Positions 1 through 12,600 of a DNA stretch of 36,380 bases are shown one piece after another. Under the pieces are notes generated by a model that saw only the letters and a program-made list of their open reading frames with translations, did no database searches and was not told the origin of the DNA. The position numbers and the translations under genes are program-made. Source of the DNA: Rhodocyclaceae bacterium (lineage in GTDB: Bacteria; Pseudomonadota; Gammaproteobacteria; Burkholderiales; Rhodocyclaceae); NCBI GenBank assembly GCA_023253415.1, contig JALRGK010000074.1:1-36380 (forward strand). The letters are read 5' to 3'. How positions within the stretch are numbered: position 1 is the stretch's first letter; the number at the start of each line of letters is the position of its first letter.

Positions 1-446
1 GTTGTGGCGCCAATAAAGGTGACGAGGCCCGACTCCACATGTGGTAGGAACGCATCCTGCTGCGACTTGTTGAAGCGGTGGACTTCATCAACGAAAAGAA
101 TCGTCCGTCGACCCATCTGACGGGCTTTTTCGGCGAAGCCAATGGCTTCCCGGATTTCTTTAACACCTGCCAACACGGCAGAAAGCGCCAAGAATTCTGC
201 ATCGCACTGACGGGCAACCAAGCGCGCCAGGGTAGTTTTTCCCGTACCTGGTGGCCCCCAGAAGATCATGGAATGCGGATTGCCGCTTTCAAGCACGAGA
301 CGTAGCGGTTTGCCCGGCCCCAGCAAATGAGTTTGCCCAACCACAGCGTCCGGCGTTTGCGGTCTCAACTGTTCGGGCAGCGGCGCATACGTACCGGCTG
401 CAGCCGTCGATGTGGCATTGTTGGGTGCCTGACCGAACAGATCCAT
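1..446 (-). CDS. rarA: Replication-associated recombination protein A (RarA/MgsA, AAA+ ATPase), N-terminal part only; C-terminus runs off the left edge
   Basis: Manual minus-strand translation from ATG at 446: [12 protein letters not shown]...[23 protein letters not shown]...[21 protein letters not shown]...[34 protein letters not shown]; Walker A GPPGTGKT and Walker B typical of RarA. Confidence 0.95.
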   Translation of the reverse strand, partial: MDLFGQAPNNATSTAAAGTYAPLPEQLRPQTPDAVVGQTHLLGPGKPLRLVLESGNPHSMIFWGPPGTGKTTLARLVARQCDAEFLALSAVLAGVKEIREAIGFAEKARQMGRRTILFVDEVHRFNKSQQDAFLPHVESGLVTFIGAT

Positions 447-449
447 GAG

Positions 450-1076
450 CTATTGCTTCAGGATATCGGCGCCCGCTGGGGGCGTAAAACGAAACAGGCT
501 GGCCGGGGCATCTCCATTACGCACGACGTTCGTAAAGACCAGCGTGGTCGTCTGACCGAAGCTGTCTTCAAGTACCATGCCTTTAAGCTCGTTACCCGCC
601 AGGCCAATACGGATACGCACAAACCCGGTATCGTTCTGCTTCGGTTCGGCAATCACCCATTCGGCACCGGCATGTTCACCATCGGCTTTGAAGGTGAAGC
701 GCTGATCTGCTTCATTGTCTCCGGCGAGCAAAGCAGCCGGTGTACCCCCTAGGGCTTTTTGTGATGGACGCACGATGACCTGTTTGAGCTCGGGATCATA
801 AAGCCAGATACGGCTGCCATCCCCCACCATCAACTGGGTGTAGGGCTTGGTAATCGACCAGCGGAATTTCCCCGGGCGACTGATCGCCATGGTGCCCTGA
901 CTTTTGCCGCCACCAATGCCGCCAACGGAGGTTTGTGCAAAGTCGGCTTTCAGGGTGCGTGTCTCACGCAACCAGCTTTTAAGGTCTGCCACGCTATCGG
1001 CCCAGGCCACACCGGTCGTCAGGCAGAGCGCGGCCAGAACTGCCGCGCGCTTCGGAAATCGGATCACGGGATGCAT
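450..1076 (-). CDS. lolA: Outer-membrane lipoprotein carrier protein LolA
   Basis: Signal peptide, then LKADFAQTSVGG...GKFRWSITKPYTQLMVGDGSRIWLYDPELKQVIVRP; lies between ftsK and rarA. Confidence 0.94.
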   Translation of the reverse strand: MHPVIRFPKRAAVLAALCLTTGVAWADSVADLKSWLRETRTLKADFAQTSVGGIGGGKSQGTMAISRPGKFRWSITKPYTQLMVGDGSRIWLYDPELKQVIVRPSQKALGGTPAALLAGDNEADQRFTFKADGEHAGAEWVIAEPKQNDTGFVRIRIGLAGNELKGMVLEDSFGQTTTLVFTNVVRNGDAPASLFRFTPPAGADILKQ

Positions 1077-1082
1077 GTGAAA

Positions 1083-3398
1083 TTACTCATCGACCGAACG
1101 ATTGGGTGCCAGGACTTCGCGGCCACCGCGGCCATCCATGCTGGAGACCAGACCGGCTTTTTCCATGGCCTCGATCAGTCGGGCTGAACGGTTGTAACCA
1201 ATGCGTAGATGACGCTGCACCAGTGAGATGGAAGCACGGCGGTTTTTGAGCACAATTTCTACAGCCTGGTCATAAAGTGGATCAGCTTCGGCGTCACTAT
1301 CACCACCTTCGCCACCTTCGCCATCTCCCTCGGTGGCTCCCGTAAGAATGCCTTCTTCGTACTCCGGTGCACCCAGCGATTTGAGGTAATCCACCACGCG
1401 ATGCACTTCATCATCGGCCACAAAGGCACCATGCACCCGTTGCGGATAGCCGGTTCCCGGCGGCAGGTAGAGCATGTCGCCCTGTCCCAGGAGTGCCTCG
1501 GCACCCATCTGGTCCAGAATCGTGCGCGAGTCGATCTTGCTGGACACCTGGAAGGCGATACGTGTCGGGATATTGGCTTTGATGAGGCCAGTGATCACAT
1601 CCACACTCGGACGCTGTGTGGCCAGAATCAGATGGATCCCAGCGGCACGGGCTTTCTGCGCCAGACGGGCAATGAGTTCTTCCACTTTTTTGCCAGCCAC
1701 CATCATCAGGTCGGCCAGTTCGTCGATCACCACCACGATGTGTGGCATGCTGCGTAAGGGTTCCGGAGATTCCGGCGTCAGCGTCAACGGATTAGGAATC
1801 GGCTCACCCTTCTCGGCTGCTTTCTGGATGTGCTCGTTAGCGCTGGCCAGATTACGCACACCCAGCTTGGACATCACCTTATAGCGACGTTCCATTTCTG
1901 CCACACACCAGGTCAGTGCATTTGCCGCCTGACGCATATCGGTCACCACCGGTGCCAGCAGATGCGGAATACCTTCGTAGATGGAGAGTTCCAGCATCTT
2001 CGGGTCAACGAGAATCAGACGTACGGCGTCCGGCTCCGATTTATAGAGCATCGATAAAATCATGGCATTGACGCCCACCGATTTACCAGAACCGGTGGTA
2101 CCGGCCACCAGCAGGTGGGGCATTTTGGCGAGATCCGCTACGATGGGCACACCACCAATGTCTTTGCCCAACGCCACGGTGAGCGGCGATGTCATGTTGT
2201 GATAGGGCCGGGATGACAGAATTTCGGAGAGTCGTACGGTTTGCCGCTTGGCGTTCGGGAGCTCCAGCGCCATACAGGATTTACCGGGTACAGTTTCCAC
2301 GACACGGACGGAAACTAGCGCCAGCGCACGCGCCAGATCACGGGCCAGGTTAACGATCTGGGCACCTTTAACACCGACAGCGGGTTCGATCTCGTAACGG
2401 GTAATCACCGGACCGGGGTACGCTGCGATGACTTTCACTTCAACGCCAAAATCGCCCAGACGGGTTTCAATCAGGCGGGACGTGAACTGCAGAGTTTCTT
2501 CGGTCGGCATGTCGGTCGGCGGCTGTGCCGGGTCCAGTAGACTCAGGGGAGGCAACTTGCCACCCACCACGGCCTCCGGGAACAAGGGCACCTGTTTTTC
2601 ACGCTCTTTGCGTTGCACAGCCTTACGGGATACCGGCACTTCAACGGGTGCCGGCGGCTCGATGAAGACAGGCTCCATGGGTTCGGCACGCTTCTGCTCA
2701 ACGGTGGCTTCACGCTGTTGAGCAACCTCTTTACCAATCCGGCGATCCTGCCAGCTTTCTACAGCACGGCCACCACCGCCCACGGCCAGCTCCATCATGC
2801 TGCCAATACGCTCAAACAAAACGACCCAGGGCAATCCACTAAAGATGCGCCAGCTCAACAAGAGAAGGCTGCCGACGATGAGCGTGGCGCCGGTAAAACC
2901 GAAGGCATGACCCATCAGCGTGGCTAAGCCTTCTCCGAGCACGCCCCCCGGACCCATCGGCAAGGCACTACCACTGGTGTGGAAACGCAATGCCGCAAAC
3001 GTGGAAACACAAACAAGCAGCACCAGAAAACCGCTCAAGGTCAACCAAAGCGGGCGAACCTCGGGTTCCACGGCTTCACGTAATGCACGTCGCCGCGCCG
3101 TCCAACCGATGAGGATCAGAACCAGGGGCAAAATGGCCCATAACCAAGCCGCACCACCAAACAGGTAGAAGAGTAGATCGGACATCCAGGCGCCAAAGCG
3201 GCCCATGGGATTTGTCACCCGACCGGCCGGGCCCGAGTGTGACCATGCAGGGTCCGACGGGTTGAATCCGCCCAACGCCAGTAGCGCAACCAGGGCAACA
3301 AAGCCCAGCAAGGCCCAGCGGGCCTCCTGCATCAGGGCGCCGATACGTTCGGGCAGAGTACGCGGCCCATCAATGCGTTGGCTAAAAAATCGGCTCAT
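1083..3398 (-). CDS. ftsK: DNA translocase FtsK
   Basis: N-terminal TM helices, motor domain ([58 protein letters not shown]) and C-terminal gamma winged-helix domain ([37 protein letters not shown]). Confidence 0.98.
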   Translation of the reverse strand: MSRFFSQRIDGPRTLPERIGALMQEARWALLGFVALVALLALGGFNPSDPAWSHSGPAGRVTNPMGRFGAWMSDLLFYLFGGAAWLWAILPLVLILIGWTARRRALREAVEPEVRPLWLTLSGFLVLLVCVSTFAALRFHTSGSALPMGPGGVLGEGLATLMGHAFGFTGATLIVGSLLLLSWRIFSGLPWVVLFERIGSMMELAVGGGGRAVESWQDRRIGKEVAQQREATVEQKRAEPMEPVFIEPPAPVEVPVSRKAVQRKEREKQVPLFPEAVVGGKLPPLSLLDPAQPPTDMPTEETLQFTSRLIETRLGDFGVEVKVIAAYPGPVITRYEIEPAVGVKGAQIVNLARDLARALALVSVRVVETVPGKSCMALELPNAKRQTVRLSEILSSRPYHNMTSPLTVALGKDIGGVPIVADLAKMPHLLVAGTTGSGKSVGVNAMILSMLYKSEPDAVRLILVDPKMLELSIYEGIPHLLAPVVTDMRQAANALTWCVAEMERRYKVMSKLGVRNLASANEHIQKAAEKGEPIPNPLTLTPESPEPLRSMPHIVVVIDELADLMMVAGKKVEELIARLAQKARAAGIHLILATQRPSVDVITGLIKANIPTRIAFQVSSKIDSRTILDQMGAEALLGQGDMLYLPPGTGYPQRVHGAFVADDEVHRVVDYLKSLGAPEYEEGILTGATEGDGEGGEGGDSDAEADPLYDQAVEIVLKNRRASISLVQRHLRIGYNRSARLIEAMEKAGLVSSMDGRGGREVLAPNRSVDE

Positions 3399-3452
3399 GG
3401 ATAAAGTCTTTGCCCTTTACGGGCTGGGGCTGGTGATGACGTAAGGAACGAT

Positions 3453-3458
3453 TATAAT
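3453..3458 (+). promoter_or_regulatory. Candidate -10 (TATAAT) for trxB; overlaps a mirror TATAAT for ftsK on the minus strand (3451-3456)
   Basis: ATTATAAT palindrome at 3451-3458 in the divergent ftsK/trxB intergenic region; no strong -35 on either side. Confidence 0.45.
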
Positions 3459-3501
3459 CCCAAGGATTAAATGAATTACGGCATCGGGCATCGCTTCCTG
3501 A

Positions 3502-4524
<1,023 letters not shown>

Positions 4525-4552
4525 GACCATAGGCGTTGCCCAGAGAAACGCC

Positions 4553-5134
4553 ATGCCCACCCACCTCTCTCGGGAAGAGCAGGATCTGTTTCTTGCCCAG
4601 GTGGGCGATGCTCGCCCCCTACGAGTGGCGCCCAAAGCCGATTTAAGTCCGCAACCGCCCAAACCGGTTGCGCGACAAAGATTGCTGGATAACCAGGCCG
4701 TGCTACACGATCTGATTCACGCTCCGATCCAGCTCGCCGACCGTCTCGAAGGTGGCGACGAACCAACCTATCTGCATCGTGGCGTCTCTATGCAAGTATT
4801 ACGTGACCTGCGACGTGGTCGTTGGGTGATACAGCGCGAAATCGATTTGCATGGTCATACGCGCGATGCCGCCCGCAGTGCACTGGCTCATTTCCTGAGC
4901 CGATGCCTGCTCGAAGGTGTGCGCTGCGTGCGTGTTGTGACGGGACGCGGTTTGCGTTCACCCGGTCAGGTAGCCGTTCTGCGCGTTTTGACAAGAAACT
5001 GGCTGGCGCAACGGCAGGAGGTTCTAGCTTACTGCCAAGCTAAACCAGCCGATGGCGGTGAAGGTGCCCTGATTGTACTGCTCAGAAACCAGCACCGACC
5101 ACACGCGACTGAGACGAATAAGGATGTTGCATGA
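4553..5134 (+). CDS. Smr (small MutS-related) domain protein
   Basis: IDLHGHTRDAARSALAHFLSRCLLEGVRCVRVVTGRGLRSPGQ...LTRNWL, characteristic Smr domain motifs. Confidence 0.88.
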   Translation: MPTHLSREEQDLFLAQVGDARPLRVAPKADLSPQPPKPVARQRLLDNQAVLHDLIHAPIQLADRLEGGDEPTYLHRGVSMQVLRDLRRGRWVIQREIDLHGHTRDAARSALAHFLSRCLLEGVRCVRVVTGRGLRSPGQVAVLRVLTRNWLAQRQEVLAYCQAKPADGGEGALIVLLRNQHRPHATETNKDVA

Positions 5135-5664
5135 CGCTGGACGCACCCCGCAAACAGAAAAGCCGCATCTGGCAGTTTGTCGCGCTTTTTTTCCTGGCAT
5201 TCTCCTTTATCCTTGCCCAACGCTATGGCAACGAACTCCTGAAGCTTGTCACTGATCCAACGGACGCCACGCAAATTACACCCCCGCCCTGCAATCTGAA
5301 CCGGGAGCGTTGCCAACTACCGATCATCACGCCGGTCGCTTCAGAGGCACCGTGGTCATTCAGCATTACGCCTCACCCCATCCCAGTCAGCGCACCGCTG
5401 ACATTGACGCTGACACCACCCGAACGCATCCTTCATACACCAGCAGCTGTATGGGTAGACCTGACTGGCGATGATATGGATATGGGATTGATTCGTATCT
5501 CTCTGCAAAAAAATTCGGATGGCAGCTGGACAGGCACTGGCAGCATTCCTGTGTGCGTCACAGGTGCCATGCGCTGGCGTGCCCGACTGTACATTCAACT
5601 GGCGCAGACAACCCTGCAGGCTGACTGGGTTTTTACGGCACCGGATCATGGCGCCCGCCACTAA
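5131..5664 (+). CDS. Membrane-anchored small periplasmic protein of unknown function, possibly FixH/YtkA-like
   Basis: Overlaps the Smr gene stop by ATGA; one N-terminal hydrophobic segment (IWQFVALFFLAFSFILA), Ig-like beta-rich remainder, DDMDMGLIRISLQKNSDGSWTGTGSIPVCVTGAMRWRARL. Confidence 0.75.
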   Translation: MTLDAPRKQKSRIWQFVALFFLAFSFILAQRYGNELLKLVTDPTDATQITPPPCNLNRERCQLPIITPVASEAPWSFSITPHPIPVSAPLTLTLTPPERILHTPAAVWVDLTGDDMDMGLIRISLQKNSDGSWTGTGSIPVCVTGAMRWRARLYIQLAQTTLQADWVFTAPDHGARH

Positions 5665-5689
5665 TAACTGCTGACGGACACTGCTACCT

Positions 5690-6451
5690 ATGCGTATTGC
5701 CACCTGGAATGTGAACTCTCTGAACGTCCGCCTGCCTCATTTACTGGACTGGCTGACGACCGCCGGCCCGGACGTCGTGGGCTTACAGGAACTGAAATGC
5801 GAAGATGCCAAATTTCCGGAAGCTGCGATCAACGAGGCGGGCTATCACGCGGTCTTTGCCGGTCAGAAAACCTATAACGGGGTTGCCCTTCTTTCCCGTC
5901 TGCCGGCTACTGCCGTACAGCGCGGTATCCCGGGATTCGACGACCCGCAACAACGCATCATTGCCGCTACGATTAACGGGGTACGTATCGTTAATGGATA
6001 TTTTCCCAATGGCCAGGCACCAGGCACCGAGAAGTTTGCCTACAAACTGGATTGGCTGAACCGTCTGACCGCCTGGCTGAGTGATGAGCTCCGGATGCAT
6101 GACAAGCTGTGCCTGATTGGCGATTACAACATCGCACCGACTGATGCCGATGCCCACCCGGACTGGAAGGAAGCAATTCACGTATCACCACCGGAACGGG
6201 CAGCGTTTGCAGCATTGGAATCTCTAGGTTTGAACGATGTCTTCCGTAAATTTGAACATCCGGAAAAAAGCTTCTCCTGGTGGGACTATCGAATGAATGC
6301 TTTTCGCCGGAATTTCGGCTTGCGGATCGATCACATTCTGGCCAGCAAGGCGCTGACCGATATCTGTACCGCCTGCGAGATCGATAAATCGCCGCGATCA
6401 CTGGAACGTCCATCAGATCACACACCGGTGATGGCTACGTTTAGCGATTGA
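5690..6451 (+). CDS. xthA: Exodeoxyribonuclease III
   Basis: MRIATWNVNSLNVRLPHLLDWL...DVVGLQELKCED...GDYNIAPTDAD...WWDYRMNAFRRNFGLRIDHILAS...SDHTPV. Confidence 0.96.
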   Translation: MRIATWNVNSLNVRLPHLLDWLTTAGPDVVGLQELKCEDAKFPEAAINEAGYHAVFAGQKTYNGVALLSRLPATAVQRGIPGFDDPQQRIIAATINGVRIVNGYFPNGQAPGTEKFAYKLDWLNRLTAWLSDELRMHDKLCLIGDYNIAPTDADAHPDWKEAIHVSPPERAAFAALESLGLNDVFRKFEHPEKSFSWWDYRMNAFRRNFGLRIDHILASKALTDICTACEIDKSPRSLERPSDHTPVMATFSD

Positions 6452-6474
6452 GTAGGGAAAAACCCCGGAAAAAT

Positions 6475-7290
6475 TCAGGGCAACTGATTCGCCAGTGCGA
6501 CGAAATCCGCTTCACTAAGGTGTTCTGCACGCTCGGTCGGGTCAACACCGGCCGCTTCGATTTGTGCGCTGTCGAGTAAGGGCTTGAGGGTATTTCGCAC
6601 CATTTTGCGTCGTTGCGAAAACGCCGCATTGACCACTTGCTGCAAACGTGCCTCGTCGACGGGCAAGCGGTCTGCCAGTGGTTTGGGGATCATACGGACA
6701 ACGGCCGAATCAACCTTTGGAGCTGGGTCAAACGATTCAGGAGGCACATCCAGCAGGCGTTCCAGATAGCAATAGCGCTGTAACATGACGGAAAGCCGGC
6801 TACGATCTGAATCTCCGGGCGCTGCGACCATGCGATCGACGACCTCTTTTTGCAACATGACGGTAATGTCGCGAACGGCACCAACCTCAACTTTATCGAG
6901 CAAATGAAAAAGGATGGGGGTCGAAATGTTGTAAGGCAGATTACCGACGACCCGTAGGTCAGGGCCGAGCGAGGCAAAATCAAATGCGAGCGCATCACCG
7001 GCATGAATGGTCATTTGTTCCGGGGGGTACTTCTTTTCCAGTCGGGCAATGAGATCCCGATCCAGCTCGACCACATGCAGATGCCCTGCGCGTTCCAACA
7101 GCGGCTGTGTGAGCGCACCAAGACCCGGGCCGATTTCGACCACACGTTCTCCCGGCTGTGGATTCACCGCATCGACAATGCCGTAGATAATGCCCTGATC
7201 AATGAGGAAATTCTGACCAAAACGTTTACGGGCAGTGTGTCCGGTTTCACGGGCGAGCTTAGTGGCGGGTTTGGCGGATGAGCGATTCAT
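6475..7290 (-). CDS. rsmA: 16S rRNA (adenine1518-N6/adenine1519-N6)-dimethyltransferase
   Basis: [52 protein letters not shown]; downstream of pdxA. Confidence 0.97.
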   Translation of the reverse strand: MNRSSAKPATKLARETGHTARKRFGQNFLIDQGIIYGIVDAVNPQPGERVVEIGPGLGALTQPLLERAGHLHVVELDRDLIARLEKKYPPEQMTIHAGDALAFDFASLGPDLRVVGNLPYNISTPILFHLLDKVEVGAVRDITVMLQKEVVDRMVAAPGDSDRSRLSVMLQRYCYLERLLDVPPESFDPAPKVDSAVVRMIPKPLADRLPVDEARLQQVVNAAFSQRRKMVRNTLKPLLDSAQIEAAGVDPTERAEHLSEADFVALANQLP

Positions 7291-7292
7291 GC

Positions 7293-8309
7293 TTATTGTT
7301 GTGCGGCTAATTGTGCAGCGAGAGTCACCGCCGCATAAAGGCTACCTGGGTCCGCCACCGGTAAGGCACCATCGGGCTGACGACCAGCGAGATCCAGTGC
7401 CGTCCCATGATCCACGGAGGTACGGATAATCGGTAAACCCAGGGTGATATTGATACCCTGGCCGAAGGTCGCGTATTTCAGCGGTGCCAACCCTTGATCG
7501 TGGTACATCGCCAAGACTGCATCCCCTTGCGGTAAAACACGCGGGGTAAACAGGGTATCCGCTGGCAAGGGGCCGATCAGTTGCATCCCTTCGCCACGCA
7601 GTCGTTCCAGCACGGGGGTTATGACGTCTATTTCTTCCCGGCCCATGTGACCACTCTCGCCTGCATGCGGATTTAGACCGGCCACCAGAATTCTCGGGGA
7701 GGCGAGGCCGAACTTTTCCCGGAGATCTTTATCCAGGATACGCAGCACCTGGGTGAGTACTTCTGCCGTAATGGCGGCAGGCACCGCGGACAACGCCAGA
7801 TGCGTTGTCGCCAGCGCCACACGCAGTGGGCCATGCGGGGTATCACCCGCCAACATCATAACCACCAGTGGCGTTTCCGTTTGCTCCGCCAGATATTCGG
7901 TGTGACCGGTAAAGGAACGTCCAGCCTCGTTGATCACGCCTTTATGTAAAGGCGCAGTCACCATGGCCGCAAACTCGCCTTGCCGGCAACCACGAATGGC
8001 ACGATCCAGTATGGCCACCACATAATCACTATTGGCAGGATTCAACTGACCTGCAGTGACCGGGGCATTAGCCTGAATATCGCAAACGGTGACAACACCG
8101 ACAGGGGATGGCACCACCGGCAATGACGCATCGTAGGTCTGAAAACTAAGGTCCAGACCCATTTGCCTGGCGCGCGCCTCAAGCAGCGCACGATCACCCA
8201 AGACAACCAGCTGATTCGGCCAGGATCGTTCTGCGAGACGTAAACAGAGGTCAGGGCCAACGCCCGCCGGCTCACCCGACGTAATGGCCAGACGCACAGG
8301 CTTGGTCAT
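7293..8309 (-). CDS. pdxA: 4-hydroxythreonine-4-phosphate dehydrogenase
   Basis: [68 protein letters not shown]. Confidence 0.97.
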   Translation of the reverse strand: MTKPVRLAITSGEPAGVGPDLCLRLAERSWPNQLVVLGDRALLEARARQMGLDLSFQTYDASLPVVPSPVGVVTVCDIQANAPVTAGQLNPANSDYVVAILDRAIRGCRQGEFAAMVTAPLHKGVINEAGRSFTGHTEYLAEQTETPLVVMMLAGDTPHGPLRVALATTHLALSAVPAAITAEVLTQVLRILDKDLREKFGLASPRILVAGLNPHAGESGHMGREEIDVITPVLERLRGEGMQLIGPLPADTLFTPRVLPQGDAVLAMYHDQGLAPLKYATFGQGINITLGLPIIRTSVDHGTALDLAGRQPDGALPVADPGSLYAAVTLAAQLAAQQ

Positions 8310-9640
8310 TGATCATCCAGACGGATTTCAACGTAGGCACGGTCACGCACCTGGCGCACCCATTCCTGATTAGCTTCTTCCAACTTGCGCTGACGCAGGG
8401 CCATGGTGGCCCGTTGACGCTGACGCTCCTGGGAGACATCGGTTGTTCTGCGTTCGAGCACCTGAATAATGTGGAAGCCGAACTGCGATTGCACCGGGTT
8501 GCTGATTTCACCGATTTTCAGGGCATTCATGGCCTGATCGAAAGCCGGGACTGTATCGCCCGGATACAGCCAGCCGAGATCACCACCCTTCTGGGCAGAA
8601 CCATCCTGCGAATATAGTTTGGCCAATGCTGCAAAGTCTTCACCATTTTTCAGGCGGGAATGCACCATGTTGATCTTCTGGCGCGCTTCAGATTCTGAAG
8701 TGATCTCGGTGACCTTGATGAGAATATGGCGCGCATGGGTTTGCTGGATCTGAGGCAACGCACTTCCCCCTTTACGGGCAATCAGCTTGACGATGTGAAA
8801 CCCGCTGGGACTTCGCACAACATCACTGACCTGCCCCGGCTTCAGGTTGGCAATGGCTGAACTCATGACCTGGGGCAGACTATCCAGCGGGCGGAACCCG
8901 AGATCGCCACCCTGCATGGCATCGTTTGATTCGGAATAGGTTGCGGCCAATTGCGCAAAATCTCGCCCGGCCTTAGCCTGATCGTCAATCGACACGGCTT
9001 TCATGCGCAATTTGTTCAGCGTTTCTGGCGAAGCGCCTTCGGGGATGCGAATAATGATGTGCGCCAGGTGGACTTCTTCACCGGCACCGGTGGCACTCTG
9101 GTTAGCCAGGAAGTTATCCACTTCACCGGGTGTCACGTTCACTTTGGCATCAACTTCACGTTCACGCACCCGGGCGATCATCATCTGACTACGAATTTCC
9201 TCGCGGAAGTCCGGCCAGGCAATGCCGTCCTTCTCTACCGTCTGACGCATCTGTTGCGTGGTCATCTTCTGGTTGGCCGCAATCCGGTTTAAGGCCTGCT
9301 CCAGCTCGGTATCTTCGACCCGAATACCAGCCTCCTGTGCAACCTGCACCTGCGTGCGCTCAGTAATCATCTGATCGAGCACTTGCTGGCGCAGAAACTC
9401 GGGTGGCGGCAATTGCACTTTCTGACGCTGCAACTGCATGCTGGCCGAACGAACACGGCTATTGAGCTGATTCTGCGTGATCACCCCGTCATTCACAACG
9501 GCAATGATCCGATCCAGTGTCTGCGGTTGATTCGCACGATGCACGGGGGTGTTCTGGCTTGGTGCTGCCTGCAATTGAGGTGTCAGCACAGACAACATCA
9601 GGGCGCACACAGCGATGAACCGGCGATTGAACATCTGCAT
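8306..9640 (-). CDS. surA: Chaperone SurA (periplasmic peptidyl-prolyl isomerase)
   Basis: Start trimmed to MQMFNRRFIAVCALMLSV (signal peptide); LDRIIAVVNDGVITQNQL; two parvulin domains (VHLAHIIIRIPEG, THARHILIKVTE). The track ORF start at 9736 is an over-extension into lptD. Confidence 0.95.
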   Translation of the reverse strand: MQMFNRRFIAVCALMLSVLTPQLQAAPSQNTPVHRANQPQTLDRIIAVVNDGVITQNQLNSRVRSASMQLQRQKVQLPPPEFLRQQVLDQMITERTQVQVAQEAGIRVEDTELEQALNRIAANQKMTTQQMRQTVEKDGIAWPDFREEIRSQMMIARVREREVDAKVNVTPGEVDNFLANQSATGAGEEVHLAHIIIRIPEGASPETLNKLRMKAVSIDDQAKAGRDFAQLAATYSESNDAMQGGDLGFRPLDSLPQVMSSAIANLKPGQVSDVVRSPSGFHIVKLIARKGGSALPQIQQTHARHILIKVTEITSESEARQKINMVHSRLKNGEDFAALAKLYSQDGSAQKGGDLGWLYPGDTVPAFDQAMNALKIGEISNPVQSQFGFHIIQVLERRTTDVSQERQRQRATMALRQRKLEEANQEWVRQVRDRAYVEIRLDDQ

Positions 9641-9653
9641 GATCAACAATCCA

Positions 9654-12600
9654 TTAATAGTAAGGATCCGACAGCGGCGGCATGAAGGCTGCATCCGAGG
9701 TTCGGGTGTAATTCGGAACGTTACGACGTAAGACATCCAGCGGGCTGGAACCGATACTACCCATACCCTTCAGTTCCAACTGGATAAAGAAGCTGGTATT
9801 GAGGAACGGCGTCTGGGTCGAGCTATAGGTCATCGCGCGGTGATACACGGCACGGGCTGTCCAACAGGCCGCGTTGTATTCGAGACCGGCCAGGCTTTCA
9901 ATCTGCGATGACTGTACGGCGGAATAGGTATAACGACCAACAGCACGCAGCGGGCCCCAAATCTTCCAGGCGGCGCTGACATCGTTCTGCATCACGGCGG
10001 TGGCCGTCATACCGGAAGTAGCCGCACCGGGTATGTAATCCTGGTTCTGGTACCGGTACGTGTAGTTAATCACATTCTCTCGACTCGGCTGGAACTTACC
10101 GCCAATCGTCGCCCGGTTAATGCGGTTGACACTCGTGGTGTTATTGCTGGCACTATTCGCTTGAGCGTAGGGGCTGACCTGAGCAAAGCCGTTAATGGAC
10201 GTATAGGGTGCCACCATACCGGATGCCTGAGCAAAGTAGTCATTGGCACCATAGCTGCTGGTCGGCTGGTTCGAATACAGGTTGACCTGCTGCGGCTGGA
10301 AGAACACACGCTGCCCCAGGCTGAAGCTCATTAATTGCTGCCCCGTTTTATCCAGGGAGTAACGCGAGGAAATCGCTGCAGTCACCTGATTCGCATTCGA
10401 CACCCGGTCCCATCCGGTAAACATGTTTTCGCTGAACATCTGGGCATAGCTGACATCGGCCACACCAGTATCGAACAGCGGCAGATTTGTCTGGTTACGA
10501 TAGGGGACGTACAGGTAATACAGGCGCGGCTCCAGCGTCTGATTCAGATTACGGCCAAAATATTCGGTTTTGCGATCGAAGATCAGCCCCGAATCCAGTG
10601 ACAAAATAGGCAACGTACGAGATGCCGTGTCGGAGTTGATCGCACTGGTACCCCCATAAGCACCCGAGGTCGTCAACTGGCCTGCATTGGTGTTGTATTG
10701 CGTGTAGTGCACCCCGAATTTCGGGGTCAGATAGACACCGGGCAGCTGCCAGCTGGTGGCCAACTGCGGGTAAGCCCACAAGCGATTACCCTGCACATAC
10801 GATTGCGTCTGGTTCGTAAAGTAAGAACTGTTTGCCGAAACGATGGCATCCAACCGTGTTGGCTGATCAAACATGCCATTACTTTGCAACACTTCCAGCT
10901 CATCGTTTTCGTTGAGGCGCACGTTACTAAACCCGGCGGCACCCAACAATGAACGGTTCATGGCAAAGTTGACCTGCGGCAACAACTGATAGGGCGTTGC
11001 CACCGGTGCGCTCGGGTTGAAGTTGAGTGTCTGATACCCTTGCGCCACCACCGAAGCATTCCAGGTCGGTGCCGCGTAATTGACGCGACCGGTGCGCGGC
11101 AAGTAGGACTGCGACATCGCAGCCAGCGAATTGTTCAAATCCGTGAAGTAGTAGGAATCTGACACACCCTGCAAATCCCAGGCACCGGAAAGCCCGGGCA
11201 GCACGTTGTTGAACTGCTGCTGATGCTGGCTCAAGAAGCTCCAGCGCTCGCGGTTCATCATCCGGTCGTTCGGCATGTAGTTGAATGCGTCTCTACCCGT
11301 ATAGGTAGGCACCGGGCTATTACCCGTGTTGCCGAGATAACGTGCTTCGGTGTTAAACGATACCCCGCGCTTGCCGTAGATGGCCGGTGCAAACGTGGCG
11401 TCGTAATTAGGCGCCAGATTGAAGTAATACGGGACAATCGTCTGGAAACCATTCAGCTGCGAAGAGCCAAGGCTGGGCGACAGAAAACCGGAATGCCGTC
11501 CGCGATCCAGCGGGAAGAACGCATAGGGCATATAGAGGAAAGGCACATCCTGGAAATACAGGAGCGAGTTCGTAGCATCGCCCTTATTCTGCTCATAGTC
11601 GGCATGGTAGGTGGATGCACGCATATACCAACCACTATCACCGGCCGGACAGGTGGTGTAGGTGGCGTCTTCTGCCCGGTAGCGGTTTTCACCTTCCAGG
11701 TTGATGCGAGCCGCCTGGCCATGGGACATGGTTTCGACGATACGCGCCAGTGGCGTCTGACCGGGTAGATAGGCGACCTGACCTGTCGCTGCAGCCCGCG
11801 CCTGGGTTTCAGCATCGGCACCTGCCGCCACGGCTTCGTTAATCGCCGTTTGCTGGCCGGGCTGCTGGCTCAACGTGGCACCGGCGGCAACACCGTACGA
11901 TGGCATCGTGGTTGCACCACCTGTAGAGGCAGTTGCGCCAGGGTTCCCCATCATCGAACCACCAATCGCCGGGGCATTGAATGACCAGGGGTTGGCTTGC
12001 GAAATGCGTCTCTGCTGACGAATCTCGTAATTGACGTTATTGATATAGCCGGTACGGGCGGCAACCACCATTTCGGCGTCGGTACCGGCCATCGTTGTGC
12101 CTTGGGACGGGTCGCGATACAGCACATTGCCCTGGGCATCCACATTGTCTTCAACAATGTTATAGACGATACGATCCGCATTCAGGATCGTGCCATCACG
12201 GCGCAATTCGGCATGCCCGGTTGCTGTGAGCTCCAGATCATTACGGCCTGTAATGGCATCGGCCAACAACTCTGTCTGATCCTTCGGCAATGCCTTGGCC
12301 GGCGTCTTGGCAGCCGCAGCGGCCGCAGCTGTAGGCATCTGATCCTTTTCAATGGCTGGCCCCTGCGCTACCGATTCAGGGTCATCACGCTCACGCAGCG
12401 CACCAGCGGTTTCAGCGGGTGCCTGAATTGGCGTTGTCGGAGCGGGTGCCCGTGGCGTTATCGGCGTAGCAGGCACGGTGGGAGCCGGAGCGACTGGTTC
12501 AGGGGTTGGAGCAGGAGCGGGGGTGGGTTGAGGCTCGGGGGTCGGAGTGGGTGTCGAAACGGGGGTAGAAACGGGTGCCGGTTGGGCAGCGGCAACCGCT

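Noticed and set aside
6451-6480. Possible terminator hairpin (GGGAAAAACCC) between convergent xthA and rsmA
   Set aside because: Only a 3-bp stem and no T-tract; not supportable as an intrinsic terminator.
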